A stretch of 64,000 nucleotides of DNA from JAQBQB01 sp963757185 (GCA_963757185.1 CAVWQI010000002.1:1240001-1304000), one strand, 5' to 3'; positions 8,355-17,692 are shown, numbered from the stretch's first letter. Notes: generated by a model not told the origin, from the letters alone. Translations and numbers: made by a program.

Positions 8355-9533
8355 ATGCTGCCACTCGACGGGATCACGGTCGTCTCGCTCGAGCAGGCGG
8401 TCTCCGCGCCGTTCTGCACGCGCCAGCTCGCCGACTACGGCGCCCGTGTCATCAAGATCGAGCGTCCGGGCGAGGGAGATTTCGCGCGCAGATACGACGG
8501 GGCCGTGAACGGCCTGTCGTCGTACTTCGTGTGGCTGAATCGATCGAAGGAGAGCGTGACGCTCGACGTCGCGCAGACGACAGGGCGCGCAGTGATCGAC
8601 CGTCTGCTCGCACGGGCCGACGTCTTCGTTCAGAACCTCGGCCCCGGCGCTACGGCACGCCTCGGGCTGGACTGGCCGACCTTGTCGGAGCGGCTCCCAC
8701 GCCTCATCGTCGTCGACATCTCGGGCTACGGCGCCGGCGGCCCGATGTCCGATCGCAAAGCGTACGACTTGCTCGTCCAGGCCGAGAGCGGGCTGTTGTC
8801 CGTGACGGGCTCCGCCGATACGCAGGCACGCGCCGGCGTGTCGATCGCCGACATCGCGGCGGGAATGTATGCGTACTCAGGAACCCTCATGGCGCTCCTC
8901 GAGCGCGCGAAGACCGGGCGCGGCACGCGCGTCGGCGTGTCGATGCTCGACGCGATCGGCGAGTGGATGAGCCAACCGATGTATTTCGCGAAGTATTCCG
9001 GCGCGCCGCCGCCGCGCACCGGCGCGTCGCATCCGACGATCGCGCCGTACGGGCCGCACCGCGTCGGCGACGGCCACGAGGTGCTACTCGGAATCCAGAA
9101 CGATCGCGAGTGGATGCGTTTTTGCGCCGACGTGCTTGGCGCGCCGGAACTGGCGCGCGACGAGCGCTTCGTCGACAACCCGCGACGCGTCGCCAATCGC
9201 GCCGAGTTGACGCGCATGATCGAGCGAACGTTCGCGACGATGACGGCCGACGACGTCGTGCGTCGGCTCGACTCGGCCCGGATCGCGAACGGGCGACTGA
9301 ACGACATGCACGAGTTCGCCGCTCACGAGCAACTCAGGGCACGTGATCGCTGGCGCGCGATCGACACCGAAGCGGGGCGGATCGACGCGTTGCTTCCGCC
9401 GGCGGAGCTTGTTGGAGGAGAACCGGTCATGGGGGCGATCCCCGAGGTCGGCGAACACACGAACGCGATACTGGCGGAGCTCGGTTACGACCGCCCTACT
9501 ATAGACAGGATGCGCGAGGCGCGAGTTATATGA
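8355..9533 (+). CDS. class III (CaiB/BaiF) CoA-transferase, candidate itaconate CoA-transferase
   Basis: 392 residues, the usual length. Motifs: LEQAVSAPFCTRQLADYGARV, KIERPGEGDFAR, LNRSKESVTLD, and the catalytic aspartate at about residue 166 in GVSIADIAAGMYA. Class III transferases move CoA between carboxylates through an aspartyl-CoA anhydride. It begins 1 nt after the dehydrogenase stop and overlaps the MmgE/PrpD start by ATGA, so it is the middle gene of a coupled operon. By analogy with Ict of Pseudomonas, it would activate itaconate with succinyl-CoA; succinyl-CoA:mesaconate or citramalate transfer would fit the sequence equally well. Confidence 0.9.
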   Translation: MLPLDGITVVSLEQAVSAPFCTRQLADYGARVIKIERPGEGDFARRYDGAVNGLSSYFVWLNRSKESVTLDVAQTTGRAVIDRLLARADVFVQNLGPGATARLGLDWPTLSERLPRLIVVDISGYGAGGPMSDRKAYDLLVQAESGLLSVTGSADTQARAGVSIADIAAGMYAYSGTLMALLERAKTGRGTRVGVSMLDAIGEWMSQPMYFAKYSGAPPPRTGASHPTIAPYGPHRVGDGHEVLLGIQNDREWMRFCADVLGAPELARDERFVDNPRRVANRAELTRMIERTFATMTADDVVRRLDSARIANGRLNDMHEFAAHEQLRARDRWRAIDTEAGRIDALLPPAELVGGEPVMGAIPEVGEHTNAILAELGYDRPTIDRMREARVI

Positions 9534-10900
9534 CGACCGCAACCACCAACGCCACGGGAACGCGCGCGCTCGCCGAGTTCGCGGCGGAGCTGCGATACGA
9601 GGACATCCCTTCGGCGGTGATCGAAGGCGCGAAGGATCTCATGGTCGACTGGCTGGGATCCGCGCTCGCCGGCAAGGGCGCCCGTCCCGTCATGGCGCTC
9701 GAACAGTTCGCCGCCGCGATGGGTCCGAGCGATGGACGTTCGGAGATCATTCCGACCAGAGGGAGCACGAGTCCTCTGTTCGCGGCTCTCATCAACGGCG
9801 CCGCGTCGCACGTCGCCGAGCAGGACGACGTGCATAACGGCGCGGTCTTTCATCCGGCGACGGTCGTCTTCCCGGCCGTCTTGGCGGTGGCGCAGGCCGA
9901 GGACGCGTCAGGACGCGATCTGCTGGTCGCCGCGATCGCCGGCTACGAAGTGGGGATCCGCGTCGGAGAATTCCTCGGCCGGTCGCATTACAAGATCTTT
10001 CATACGACGGGTACCGCCGGCACGCTCGCTTCGGCGGCTGCCGTCTCGCGCCTCTTGGGGATCGACGCTGACGCCACACAGCACGCGTTGGGATCCGCGG
10101 GCACGCAGGCCGCCGGCCTGTGGGAATTCCTGCGCGACGCCGCCGACTCGAAGCAACTGCACACCGCGAAGGCGGCGGCCGACGGCCTCCTGTCCGCCTA
10201 TCTCGCCCGCTCGGGCGTCACCGGCGCGCGCCGAATTCTCGAGGGCGCGCAGGGACTCGCGGCGGGCATGTCGACCGACAGCGATCCGTCGCGGCTCACC
10301 GACGGGCTCGGCACCCGATGGGCGACGATTGAGACTTCTTATAAGCTGCATGCGTCCTGCCGTCACACCCATCCCGCGGCCGACGCGCTGTTGTCGCTGA
10401 TGGCGCAAGAAGGCCTGTCGCACGACCGGATCGCCCGCGTCACGGCGCGCGTGCATCAGGGCGCGATCGACGTGCTCGGCCAAGTGACAGAGCCGACGAA
10501 CCTCCACCAGGCAAAGTTCTCGATGGGCACGGTCCTCGGACTCATCGCCGTGCGCCGCGGAGCCAGTCTCGACGACTTCGAACATGCGTTGGACGACGCC
10601 CGAGTCTCGGCGTTCCGCGAGAAAGTGCGAATGGTTCTGGACGACGAAGTGGACTCCGCCTATCCGCGTCGCTGGTTGGGACGCGTGGATGTCGAGACGA
10701 CGGACGGAAGAACGCTTCACGGACGAGTGGACGTGCCGAAGGGCGATCCGGAGAACTCGCTGACCAGAGCGGAGCTGGCAGAGAAGGCTGTACGGCTCGC
10801 GCGGTATGGCGGATCGGCGACAGAAGCCGAGGTTCGCGCCGCGATTGAGCGGATCTGGGACCTGGATGCGGTCGATCGTGCGGGACGGTTGGTTCGGTGA
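9530..10900 (+). CDS. MmgE/PrpD family protein
   Basis: 456 residues. The ATG overlaps the stop of the CoA-transferase (ATGA). Family features: LMVDWLGSALAGKGARPV, NGAASHVAEQDDVHNGAVFHPA, SRLLGIDADATQHALGSAGTQAAGL with a KQLHTAKAAADGLLSAYLA segment, and YKLHASCRHTHPAADALL. The family contains 2-methylcitrate dehydratase, cis-aconitate decarboxylase and epimerases of small carboxylates. A paralogue is the neighbour of ict in Pseudomonas. A role in making or isomerising itaconate/aconitate-type acids is plausible, but the exact reaction cannot be read from sequence. Confidence 0.9.
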   Translation: MTTATTNATGTRALAEFAAELRYEDIPSAVIEGAKDLMVDWLGSALAGKGARPVMALEQFAAAMGPSDGRSEIIPTRGSTSPLFAALINGAASHVAEQDDVHNGAVFHPATVVFPAVLAVAQAEDASGRDLLVAAIAGYEVGIRVGEFLGRSHYKIFHTTGTAGTLASAAAVSRLLGIDADATQHALGSAGTQAAGLWEFLRDAADSKQLHTAKAAADGLLSAYLARSGVTGARRILEGAQGLAAGMSTDSDPSRLTDGLGTRWATIETSYKLHASCRHTHPAADALLSLMAQEGLSHDRIARVTARVHQGAIDVLGQVTEPTNLHQAKFSMGTVLGLIAVRRGASLDDFEHALDDARVSAFREKVRMVLDDEVDSAYPRRWLGRVDVETTDGRTLHGRVDVPKGDPENSLTRAELAEKAVRLARYGGSATEAEVRAAIERIWDLDAVDRAGRLVR

Positions 10901-10994
10901 TTGTGCCAACCAGCATCGGCTACCACGGACAGGCCTGAAACCAGGATCAACCCCGGCTCGTAGCTTCCACTAGGTCCCTCCCCGGAGCCCGCGC

Positions 10995-13445
10995 GTGCAC
11001 CAGCTAGCCACCGACCTTCGTGTCGCCTTTCGTCGCGCCCGCAAGCGCCCGGGCTTCACCATCGTCGCGCTGCTCTCGTTGACGCTCGGCATCGGAGCGA
11101 ACACGGCGGTATTCAGCCTCGTCAACGCGATTCTCCTCCGGAAGGCGCCGATTCCGCACGTGGAGCAGATCGCCGAGGTCTATCAGAAACAATCCGACTT
11201 CCCGTACGCGCCGTTCTCATATCCGGACTACGTCGATTTCCGGCGCGCGACCACGGGGACTTTCTCGCAGATATCGATCTCGATGTTCACCGTCGCCGCG
11301 CACGACCTCGGCGATCACGTCGAGTCACTCATGGGCGAGCTGGTGAACGGCGACTATTTCCCGCTGCTCGGTCTTCGCCCGGCCGCCGGCCGTTTGCTCG
11401 GGGCGCAGGACGACGTGACGCCTGGCGCGCATCCCGTCGTCGTCCTCTCGCATGATTATTGGCAGCGCGCGTTCGCGAGCGATCCATCCGCCGTCGGACG
11501 CACGATGCGCTTGTCGGGGCGGGAGTACACGATCGTCGGCGTGGCGCCGGCGTCGTACACGGGAATCGTGAACGGCATCGCTCCGGCGGTCTTCGTTCCG
11601 GTCCAGATGATCAACCAGCTGCAGCCGGACGTGCACGACGAGCTCACGCAGCGGGGCAACCATTCGGCGTTTCTCAAGGCGCGCCTCTCCCCCGGGGCGT
11701 CGATGGTGCAGGCCAAGGCTGTGGCCGACCGATTCACCGCGGACATGGCGAGCAAGTATCCGAGCAACTGGCCCGCCGGGACCTCGCTCACCGTCATCCC
11801 GGAGACCAAGGTCGCGGTCAATCCGCTGCTCGACTCCGTCGTCGTCCCCGCGGCGGCGGCCCTCATGGTCGTCGTCGGACTCGTGCTGCTCGTCGCGTGC
11901 GCAAATCTCGCGAGCTTCCTCCTCGCGCAGGCCCGTGACCGTCGCAAGGAAGTCGCGATCCGTCTCGCGATCGGCGCCAATCGCAGCGTGCTCGTGCGGC
12001 AGTTCCTGATCGAATCGCTGCTGCTCTCGGCGGTCGGAGGTGTGGCGGGCGTACTCGTTTCCGGCGTCGCGCTCCACGCCGTGATGCGGGCCGACCTTCC
12101 GTTGCCTCTCCCAATCACCCTCGACATCTCGCTCGATTGGCGCGTGTTGACCTTCGCCATCGCGGCGTCGGCGGTCGCCGGCGTGCTGTTCGGCCTCGTG
12201 CCCGCGCTCCAGGCGACGCGCGCGAGCGTCGTCGAGACGATCAAGAACGAGAACGCCGACGGCGGGCCGAAGCGCCGCTTCACGATGCGCAACGCGCTCG
12301 TCATCGGTCAGGTGTCGGTCTCGCTCACGCTGCTCATCACGGCCGCGCTCTTTTTGCGAAGCCTTCAGGCACGGGCGAACGTGAACCCCGGATTCGGCAC
12401 CGCGCCCGCCGGGATGGTGTGGATGGCGATCCCGATGGACCGCTACGACTCCACCAGGCGCCAACAGCTGCTCGACAACATCGAGCACCGCATGGCGAGG
12501 ATTCCCGGCGTCGTCACGGTCGGCGCGGTCGACAACCTGATGTTGAATGCGCTGAACCAGCAGGGAAAGCTCATTCACGTCCCTGGCGTGACGCCTCCCA
12601 AGGGCCAGACCGCGTTCGACGTCGACTACGCGGCCGCGGACTCCGGGCTGTTCGACGCGATTGGGCTCACCCTCGTTCGGGGGCGCGGCATTACGGCCGC
12701 CGACGTCCCCAGTGCTCCGCGAGTCGCCGTGATCAACGAAGCGATGGCCAGCCGATTCTGGCCCGGCCAGGAAGCCGTCGGCCGGACGTTCAACACGGAC
12801 TCGGTGACATATCAAATCGTCGGAGTCATGCATACGACGAAGGTTCGAACACTCGGCGAAGAGCCGCGGCCGTTCTTCTTCACGTCGTTCGCGCAGGAAT
12901 TCTCCGCTACGGTGAGGCTGATCGCGCGCACGAACGGCGATGCCGACCGTACGGCGACGCAGATGCTTGCGACGCTGCGTGAGCTCGATCCGAGCCTCAT
13001 GGCGATCCAGGTGAACACGATGTCGCGCCACCTCGCCGCGATGCTCCTCCCGGCGCGACTCGGCGCCATGGCGTTCATGCTCTTCGCGGCACTCGCGCTC
13101 GCGCTCGCCGTGCTCGGTGTGTACGGAGTGGTGAGCTACGCCGTGGCGCGTCGGTCGCGAGAAGCCGGCATTCGCCTGGCCGTGGGCGCGCAGCCGAACG
13201 CGATCGTGCGATTGCTCATGCGCGAAGGGATGATCCTCGTGGCGATTGGGTCCGTTCTGGGACTGTTGTTCGGTCTCGGTGCGGCGCAGGTGCTGCGAAC
13301 ACTTCTCTACGGAGTCGGAGCTGCGGATCCGATCACGTTCATCGCCGCGCCGGTTCTGCTGATGGTCGTTGGCGCCGTGGCGGCATTTCTACCGGCGAGG
13401 AGGGCGGGGAGAGTCGATCCGGCTGGGGTACTCCGGGCGGAGTAG
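10995..13445 (+). CDS. ABC transporter permease, MacB/FtsX duplicated type (ADOP-like)
   Basis: 816 residues, GTG start. Two repeated halves, each a periplasmic MacB_PCD domain plus an FtsX permease domain. The N-terminal membrane segment is GFTIVALLSLTLGIGANTAVF. The first FtsX block holds LVACANLASFLLAQARDRRKE and GANRSVLVRQFLIESLLLS, and the second half ends with GVYGVVSYAVARRSREAGIR and PARRAGRVDPAGVLRAE. No ATPase gene is adjacent, as is usual for these orphan permeases. Unlike the other two permeases in the window, it lacks the ~80-residue N-terminal prefix domain and has no PadR partner. Confidence 0.9.
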   Translation: MHQLATDLRVAFRRARKRPGFTIVALLSLTLGIGANTAVFSLVNAILLRKAPIPHVEQIAEVYQKQSDFPYAPFSYPDYVDFRRATTGTFSQISISMFTVAAHDLGDHVESLMGELVNGDYFPLLGLRPAAGRLLGAQDDVTPGAHPVVVLSHDYWQRAFASDPSAVGRTMRLSGREYTIVGVAPASYTGIVNGIAPAVFVPVQMINQLQPDVHDELTQRGNHSAFLKARLSPGASMVQAKAVADRFTADMASKYPSNWPAGTSLTVIPETKVAVNPLLDSVVVPAAAALMVVVGLVLLVACANLASFLLAQARDRRKEVAIRLAIGANRSVLVRQFLIESLLLSAVGGVAGVLVSGVALHAVMRADLPLPLPITLDISLDWRVLTFAIAASAVAGVLFGLVPALQATRASVVETIKNENADGGPKRRFTMRNALVIGQVSVSLTLLITAALFLRSLQARANVNPGFGTAPAGMVWMAIPMDRYDSTRRQQLLDNIEHRMARIPGVVTVGAVDNLMLNALNQQGKLIHVPGVTPPKGQTAFDVDYAAADSGLFDAIGLTLVRGRGITAADVPSAPRVAVINEAMASRFWPGQEAVGRTFNTDSVTYQIVGVMHTTKVRTLGEEPRPFFFTSFAQEFSATVRLIARTNGDADRTATQMLATLRELDPSLMAIQVNTMSRHLAAMLLPARLGAMAFMLFAALALALAVLGVYGVVSYAVARRSREAGIRLAVGAQPNAIVRLLMREGMILVAIGSVLGLLFGLGAAQVLRTLLYGVGAADPITFIAAPVLLMVVGAVAAFLPARRAGRVDPAGVLRAE

Positions 13446-13519
13446 TGTTCGCCGCCTTGCCATTTCCCCCGAATCTTCCCAAGCTGTACCGCGTACCCGG
13501 AGCGCACCCGGAGGCCACC

Positions 13520-14263
13520 ATGCGCACTCGAGCTGTTGCTTTCGTCGCCCTGCTCGTCGTCCCCGCTACTCTGATCGCGCAGGCGCCTCCTGCCCATGCT
13601 CCTCCTCGCCCGGCGCCGCCTCCGGTTCGACCAGTATCACCCTCGCCCCAGCCTGCCGCAGTCGCCCGCCAGCTTCAGTATCGCCGGGCGCGATGGTCGG
13701 CCGAGACGTATTCGGTGATCACCACGGCGCAGGTGCCGACCGGGCCTGAGCTGTCGCGGTACACGAGCTTCGGGAATGGCCTGCGCGCCGACTATCGCTA
13801 CACCGACCACTGGTCCGCGACCGTCGACATGACCGCTTCGTACCTCTTTTCGCCGGCGATTACCGAGACGGGAGAGGTTGGAGCGCGCTACGCGCCGCTG
13901 ACGCTCGATCACGAGCTCCGCCCGTTCTTCGATGCCCGTCTGGCCTTCATGCACATGTACGACTCATACCAGTCGAACGTCGCGCCTACCATCGGCGGCT
14001 TCGGCGGCAGCGACTACTCGGACGTCGGCCGCTACATGCGCGGCTTCGGCGGCGCCGTCGGCGCCGGTTTGGAGTTTCCCCTCACGCAATCCCTCCAACT
14101 GACGACCGAGCTGTCAGGTGTCCGAAGCCGCATGACGGCGTACCGCTTGACCGGCGGATTGCCGACGGGCGCCACGTACTGGATGAACGCGTTCCGCTAC
14201 TCGATCGGCATCAAGCTGAACCCGATGAGCGCGATGCACCTGGATCAGAACCCGATGAAGTAG
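13520..14263 (+). CDS. secreted, probably outer-membrane beta-barrel protein
   Basis: 247 residues. Start 13520 is preferred over an upstream frame because it has a GGAGG ribosome site and begins a signal peptide (MRTRAVAFVALLVVPATLIAQ). A proline-rich linker (residues ~22-50) precedes alternating amphipathic strands typical of an outer-membrane barrel: YRYTDHWSATVDMTASYLF, LRPFFDARLAFMHMY and FRYSIGIKLNP. No specific family was recognised. It begins 75 bp after the permease and could be co-transcribed with it. Confidence 0.7.
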   Translation: MRTRAVAFVALLVVPATLIAQAPPAHAPPRPAPPPVRPVSPSPQPAAVARQLQYRRARWSAETYSVITTAQVPTGPELSRYTSFGNGLRADYRYTDHWSATVDMTASYLFSPAITETGEVGARYAPLTLDHELRPFFDARLAFMHMYDSYQSNVAPTIGGFGGSDYSDVGRYMRGFGGAVGAGLEFPLTQSLQLTTELSGVRSRMTAYRLTGGLPTGATYWMNAFRYSIGIKLNPMSAMHLDQNPMK

Positions 14264-14281
14264 GTGCGCGCGTGGGCGATA

Positions 14282-14755
14282 TCAGAGTCGCGCCTGCGGA
14301 CTCGTATCTCCCCTGCTCGCCGCTCGCCCGCGTTTCTCCGAAATCCGCTCCACCACGATTCCCACCTCGCGATCGCTGATGCCGTCGCCGCGCTCGATGG
14401 CGCGCGCGAGGTCGGCCTGCGATACGATGCCGACGCACTTGTCGCCGTCCATCACCAGCACGCGACGCACCTGATTGTCCGACATGAGACGCTCGATGTC
14501 CGTCACGTCGGAGTCGGTGCGCACGCTGCACAGATTGCGCGTCGCGATCTCGCCCACCATCGCCGCCGCGTTCGTCCCCGTGGCGAGACCGCGCACGACG
14601 AGATCGCGGTCGGTCACGATACCGACGACGCGACCGTTGTCCACGATCGGCACCGCGCCGCAGTCGTTGTCGCGCATCGTTTTCGCTACGCTCGTGATCG
14701 AGTCGTTCGACGAGCAAAAACAGGGATTCTTCGTCATGATGTCGGCGGCTTTCAT
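14282..14755 (-). CDS. CBS-domain protein
   Basis: 157 residues. The start at 14755 follows a GGGAGAG ribosome site; longer frames add a basic tail. Two CBS motifs make one Bateman module: MKAADIMTKNPCFCSSND through GAVPIVDNGRVVGIVTDRDLVVR, and EIATRNLCSVRTDSDVTD through RRVLVMDGDKCVGIVSQADLARAI. Such stand-alone modules bind adenine nucleotides and act as energy or redox sensors; the cysteines near the start of each half (PCFC, NLC) may be notable. Convergent with the outer-membrane protein gene and divergent from the hybrid kinase. Confidence 0.88.
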   Translation of the reverse strand: MKAADIMTKNPCFCSSNDSITSVAKTMRDNDCGAVPIVDNGRVVGIVTDRDLVVRGLATGTNAAAMVGEIATRNLCSVRTDSDVTDIERLMSDNQVRRVLVMDGDKCVGIVSQADLARAIERGDGISDREVGIVVERISEKRGRAASRGDTSPQARL

Positions 14756-15046
14756 CTGAATCTCTCCCGGATGCGCGTGGCGGCGGCCTCGGCGCGAGGC
14801 CAGACCCATCCGACTGTTCGCAGCGAGAGGCGTGCCTGCTGTGTCGCGCGACGAAGCCGAACTGAGGCAGGCTCGCGTCGAGCTCGCCGCCGTCCGGAGG
14901 AAGATCGGGCATCGGCACTCGAGAAAATTGGCCGAATCTTCGAGGAATCCTCCCAGTTGGAGCATTCGTTGCAAACGCAGTCAAGGAACTGGTTTGGGGA
15001 CCGGAATCCGATCGCTGGACCGTACGGGCTGCGAAGGGGGGTTTTC

Positions 15047-16645
15047 ATGCGTAGCACCTCGGTACCGCTGATCCTCGTCGTGGACGACACCGAAGCGAAT
15101 CGCTCCGTCGTCGCGAACGTGCTCACGAAGTCGGGGTTTCGCGTCAGCCAGGCGAGAACCGGCGGCGAGGCGCTCGCCGCGATCGATCGGCCGCCCGCTC
15201 CCGATCTCGTCGTGCTCGATGTCCGGCTTCCAGACATCACCGGCTCCGGATTCGCACGGCGGTTGCGGGCCATGCCCGGCCACCGGTCAACACCAATTCT
15301 CTTCGTCTCCAGGAACCTCACCGAGCCGGGCGCGCACGTGCCGGACTTGGAAAGCAACGGCGACGCGTACTTGAATCATCCCATCGACCCGACGCTCCTC
15401 GTCGCCACTGTGCGATCGCTCTTGCGGACGCGCCGGGCCGAGGACGTCGAGCAACTACTGGCCGACGCGAGCGAAGCGTTCGCCGATTCACTCGATCCGA
15501 TCGAGGCCGCGCGTGCGTTGGCGGCGGCCTCGGTTCCGCGTGTCGCGGATGCCTGCGTCGTGGTGCAGCCGCGGGGGGCGGGCGCGCGTCCGGAGCCGAT
15601 CATCGGCGCGCAGACGGATCTACAGGCGGGCTTGGAGCGAGTGTTCAAGGAGTTTCCTCCCGACGGCCAGGACAACGAGCCGAGTGACGCGTTGGCGGCG
15701 ATCGGGATCAGGCACGCGGTCACGGTTCAACTCGTCGCCCGCGCGCGTCCCCTCGGCACCGCCACCTTCTACTCGACGGGCGAAGCGTTCGACGAGGGGG
15801 CGACTCGCCTGCTCGCCAGCATCGCGCACCGCGCGTCGCTGGCGATCGACAACGCGCGTCTCTTCCACGAAGCCGACGCGGCACGCCACGAGGCACAAGT
15901 GGCGAACGCGGCGAAGGTCGATTTCCTGGCGGCGATGAGCCACGAGCTCCGCACACCTCTCAACGCGATCGCCGGGTTCGTGGACCTCATGGCGCTCGGC
16001 ATCCACGGGCCGATAACGCCGGAGCAAAACGCCGATCTCGCCCGGATCGGCCAGAACGAGCGGCACCTTGCCACGCTGATCGAAGACATTCTGAACTACG
16101 CGAAGCTCGAGGCGGGTCGGCTCGAGTACGACATGCAGCAGGTGATCGCCGGCGACGCGCTCGCGGAGGTCCACACGCTCGCTCGCTCGGTGTTCGACGC
16201 GAAAGGGGTCGGATTCGAGTACGTGCCCGGCGACGGCGGCGCGATCGTGTCGGCGGATCCGGATCGCTTGCGTCAGGTGCTCCTCAACGTCGTCGGCAAC
16301 GCGGCGAAGTTCACGCCGCCCGGCGGATCGGTAGTGCTCACGAGCGCGGCCGATGCGCAGAACGTGCGGCTCTTCTGCAAGGACACCGGGCGCGGTATCC
16401 CGAGCGAAAAGCTCGACGCGATCTTCGAGCCATTCGTGCAGGTGGACCGCCACCTCAACCCCTCGGCAACTCAGGGGATCGGCCTCGGCCTCTCGATCAG
16501 CCGCGATCTCATGCGCGGCATGGACGGCGATCTCGTCGTCGAGAGCAAGCCGGGGAGCGGATCGACGTTCACGATTGTCTTACAACGCTCTCGCACGTCT
16601 CGCGAGGCGGCTCGCGACGCTTCGAACGTCGCCGCGAGGCGCTAA
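15047..16645 (+). CDS. response regulator-GAF-histidine kinase hybrid (cytoplasmic)
   Basis: 532 residues. ATG 15047 has a G-rich ribosome site, and the receiver domain begins immediately. Order: receiver (1-125, Asp58 in LVVLDVRLPD), GAF-like domain (~140-285, ending SIAHRASLAIDNARLF), HisKA with His299 in MSHELRTPLNAI, ATPase domain (N box LLNVVGNAAKFTPPGG, G1 DTGRGIP, FEPFVQ, GIGLGLSISRDL). No membrane segment, so it is a soluble phosphorelay node that receives phosphate on its own receiver. Its TAA overlaps the stop of the convergent lipoprotein gene by 3 nt. Confidence 0.9.
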   Translation: MRSTSVPLILVVDDTEANRSVVANVLTKSGFRVSQARTGGEALAAIDRPPAPDLVVLDVRLPDITGSGFARRLRAMPGHRSTPILFVSRNLTEPGAHVPDLESNGDAYLNHPIDPTLLVATVRSLLRTRRAEDVEQLLADASEAFADSLDPIEAARALAAASVPRVADACVVVQPRGAGARPEPIIGAQTDLQAGLERVFKEFPPDGQDNEPSDALAAIGIRHAVTVQLVARARPLGTATFYSTGEAFDEGATRLLASIAHRASLAIDNARLFHEADAARHEAQVANAAKVDFLAAMSHELRTPLNAIAGFVDLMALGIHGPITPEQNADLARIGQNERHLATLIEDILNYAKLEAGRLEYDMQQVIAGDALAEVHTLARSVFDAKGVGFEYVPGDGGAIVSADPDRLRQVLLNVVGNAAKFTPPGGSVVLTSAADAQNVRLFCKDTGRGIPSEKLDAIFEPFVQVDRHLNPSATQGIGLGLSISRDLMRGMDGDLVVESKPGSGSTFTIVLQRSRTSREAARDASNVAARR

Positions 16646-17016
16646 GGCGTCACCGAAATCCGAATCGTCGTTCGCACGCTCGCGTTGGCGACCGCTGTCG
16701 CGGTGACGTTCGCATTGCCGACGCGCCGCGCCTGGATGAAGCCGAGGTTCGGGTCGACCGAGGCGATTGTCGAATCCGACGACGCCCACCGCACGCCCTC
16801 GTTGGCCGACGATACGCAGGACTGGACGCTCGCGTTCGGCTGGAGCGTTTGACCCACGCGGAGCGTCGCCGTGTCGGGCGTGACGATCACCGCCTGAACG
16901 GCGCAGGTATCCGAACCCGACCCTTGGCCCGGGCCGAGGCCGGCGACGTTCGTGGTGAGGGAGGTGTCGCAGGCGGCGACGAAAGCGCAGGCAATGGCGA
17001 GGACGAAGACTCTCAT
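16642..17016 (-). CDS. lipoprotein with bacterial Ig-like (BIG2) domain
   Basis: 124 residues from the ATG at 17016. A lipoprotein signal is visible (MRVFVLAIACAFVAACDTS, with the cysteine after VAA). After a Gly/Ser linker comes one BIG2-type fold: VIVTPDTATLRVGQTLQPNA, VRWASSDSTIASVD and GNANVTATAVANA. Two cysteines in the domain may pair. BIG2 domains are surface or periplasmic adhesion or spacer modules. It stands alone, convergent with the hybrid kinase. Confidence 0.8.
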   Translation of the reverse strand: MRVFVLAIACAFVAACDTSLTTNVAGLGPGQGSGSDTCAVQAVIVTPDTATLRVGQTLQPNASVQSCVSSANEGVRWASSDSTIASVDPNLGFIQARRVGNANVTATAVANASVRTTIRISVTP

Positions 17017-17171
17017 GGCGCGGCGTCTCTGACGTGGGGCTCGATCGAACGATGTCGGAAATGCTACGCGGGCTGAATGCGGGGGGTCACAGAAAGATCG
17101 CAAAGAAACGTTGCATGAAGGGCGGAAGGGCGGGGTGTCACCATTGCCGGTTTCGGCGGAACTGACAGACG
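17017..17171. other. non-coding stretch upstream of the IVS element
   Basis: 155 bp between the BIG2 lipoprotein start and the left end of the TIR element. It must hold the lipoprotein promoter. No gene, hairpin or repeat was recognised in it. Confidence 0.5.
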
Positions 17172-17656
17172 TGAGACCAGCATCGAGGTTTCAGCATCGA
17201 GGATGCCAGGTGTGGGAACTGCTTTGGGCTCCACGTGCCTTGACTGGCCAATACGGCCCGACCCAGAGGTCAGGACTACGCGAGGCTCAGTCTTCAGATT
17301 CTCGGTTGCGAGGGCTCTGGAGCACCTTTCGGCGGTACACGAAGATCATCTTGCGGATCTCGATGGTCTCGTCGGTGAAGCCCTTCCAGATGGGGAGAGC
17401 TAGCAGGTCCAAGTCGCGAGACTCGAGTAGATGGTATTCGAGCTCGTTGTCCGATTTGATCGACATGTCGAGAAAGCGCGCGAACTCCTTGGTCTGCCCG
17501 GACCGTTCGCACTCCGGTACCACACTTTTCTCGCAACTCGCGACTCGAGGAGTTCTGACGCCTGGGCCGGGCCGTATTGGCCATTCTTGACGAGACAGCT
17601 CCAAAGCAGTTCCGGCATCTCGTGATCTCGATGCTCAATGCTCGATGCTGGTCTCA
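17172..17656. mobile_element. 485-bp element with 16-bp perfect terminal inverted repeats carrying a decayed IVS/four-helix-bundle gene
   Basis: The left end TGAGACCAGCATCGAG (17172-17187) is the exact reverse complement of the right end at 17641-17656. Inside these, about 110 bp on each side form a longer imperfect inverted repeat; both arms share GGAACTGCTTTGG and TGGCCAATACGGCCC. The centre holds a truncated four-helix-bundle gene on the minus strand. No transposase is present. A shorter relative lies at 20852-20938. I infer a non-autonomous mobile or repeat unit; no target-site duplication is obvious. Confidence 0.7.
17287..17604 (-). pseudogene. truncated four-helix bundle (23S rRNA IVS-type) protein
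   Basis: The recognisable part runs from about CERSGQTKEFARFLDMSI through DNELEYHLLESRDL to IRKMIFVYRRKVLQ. This is the second half of the IVS/four-helix-bundle family (usually ~115-130 residues). The first two helices, which normally carry the LTSQLRRAAVSIPANIAEG-type segment, are missing; the frame instead reads through the right arm of the surrounding inverted repeat (MELSRQEWPIRPGPG). It is therefore probably a non-functional remnant. Family members occur inside split 23S rRNA genes and as dispersed copies, and are related to the Avd protein of diversity-generating retroelements. No rRNA or reverse transcriptase is nearby. Confidence 0.7.
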
Positions 17657-17692
17657 TGGCTGATCCCCACCCACCGCCGTCCCGTCCCATGG

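Noticed and set aside
17172..17656. Intervening sequence of a 23S rRNA gene
   Set aside because: No rRNA sequence flanks the element; the neighbours are a lipoprotein gene and a PadR gene.
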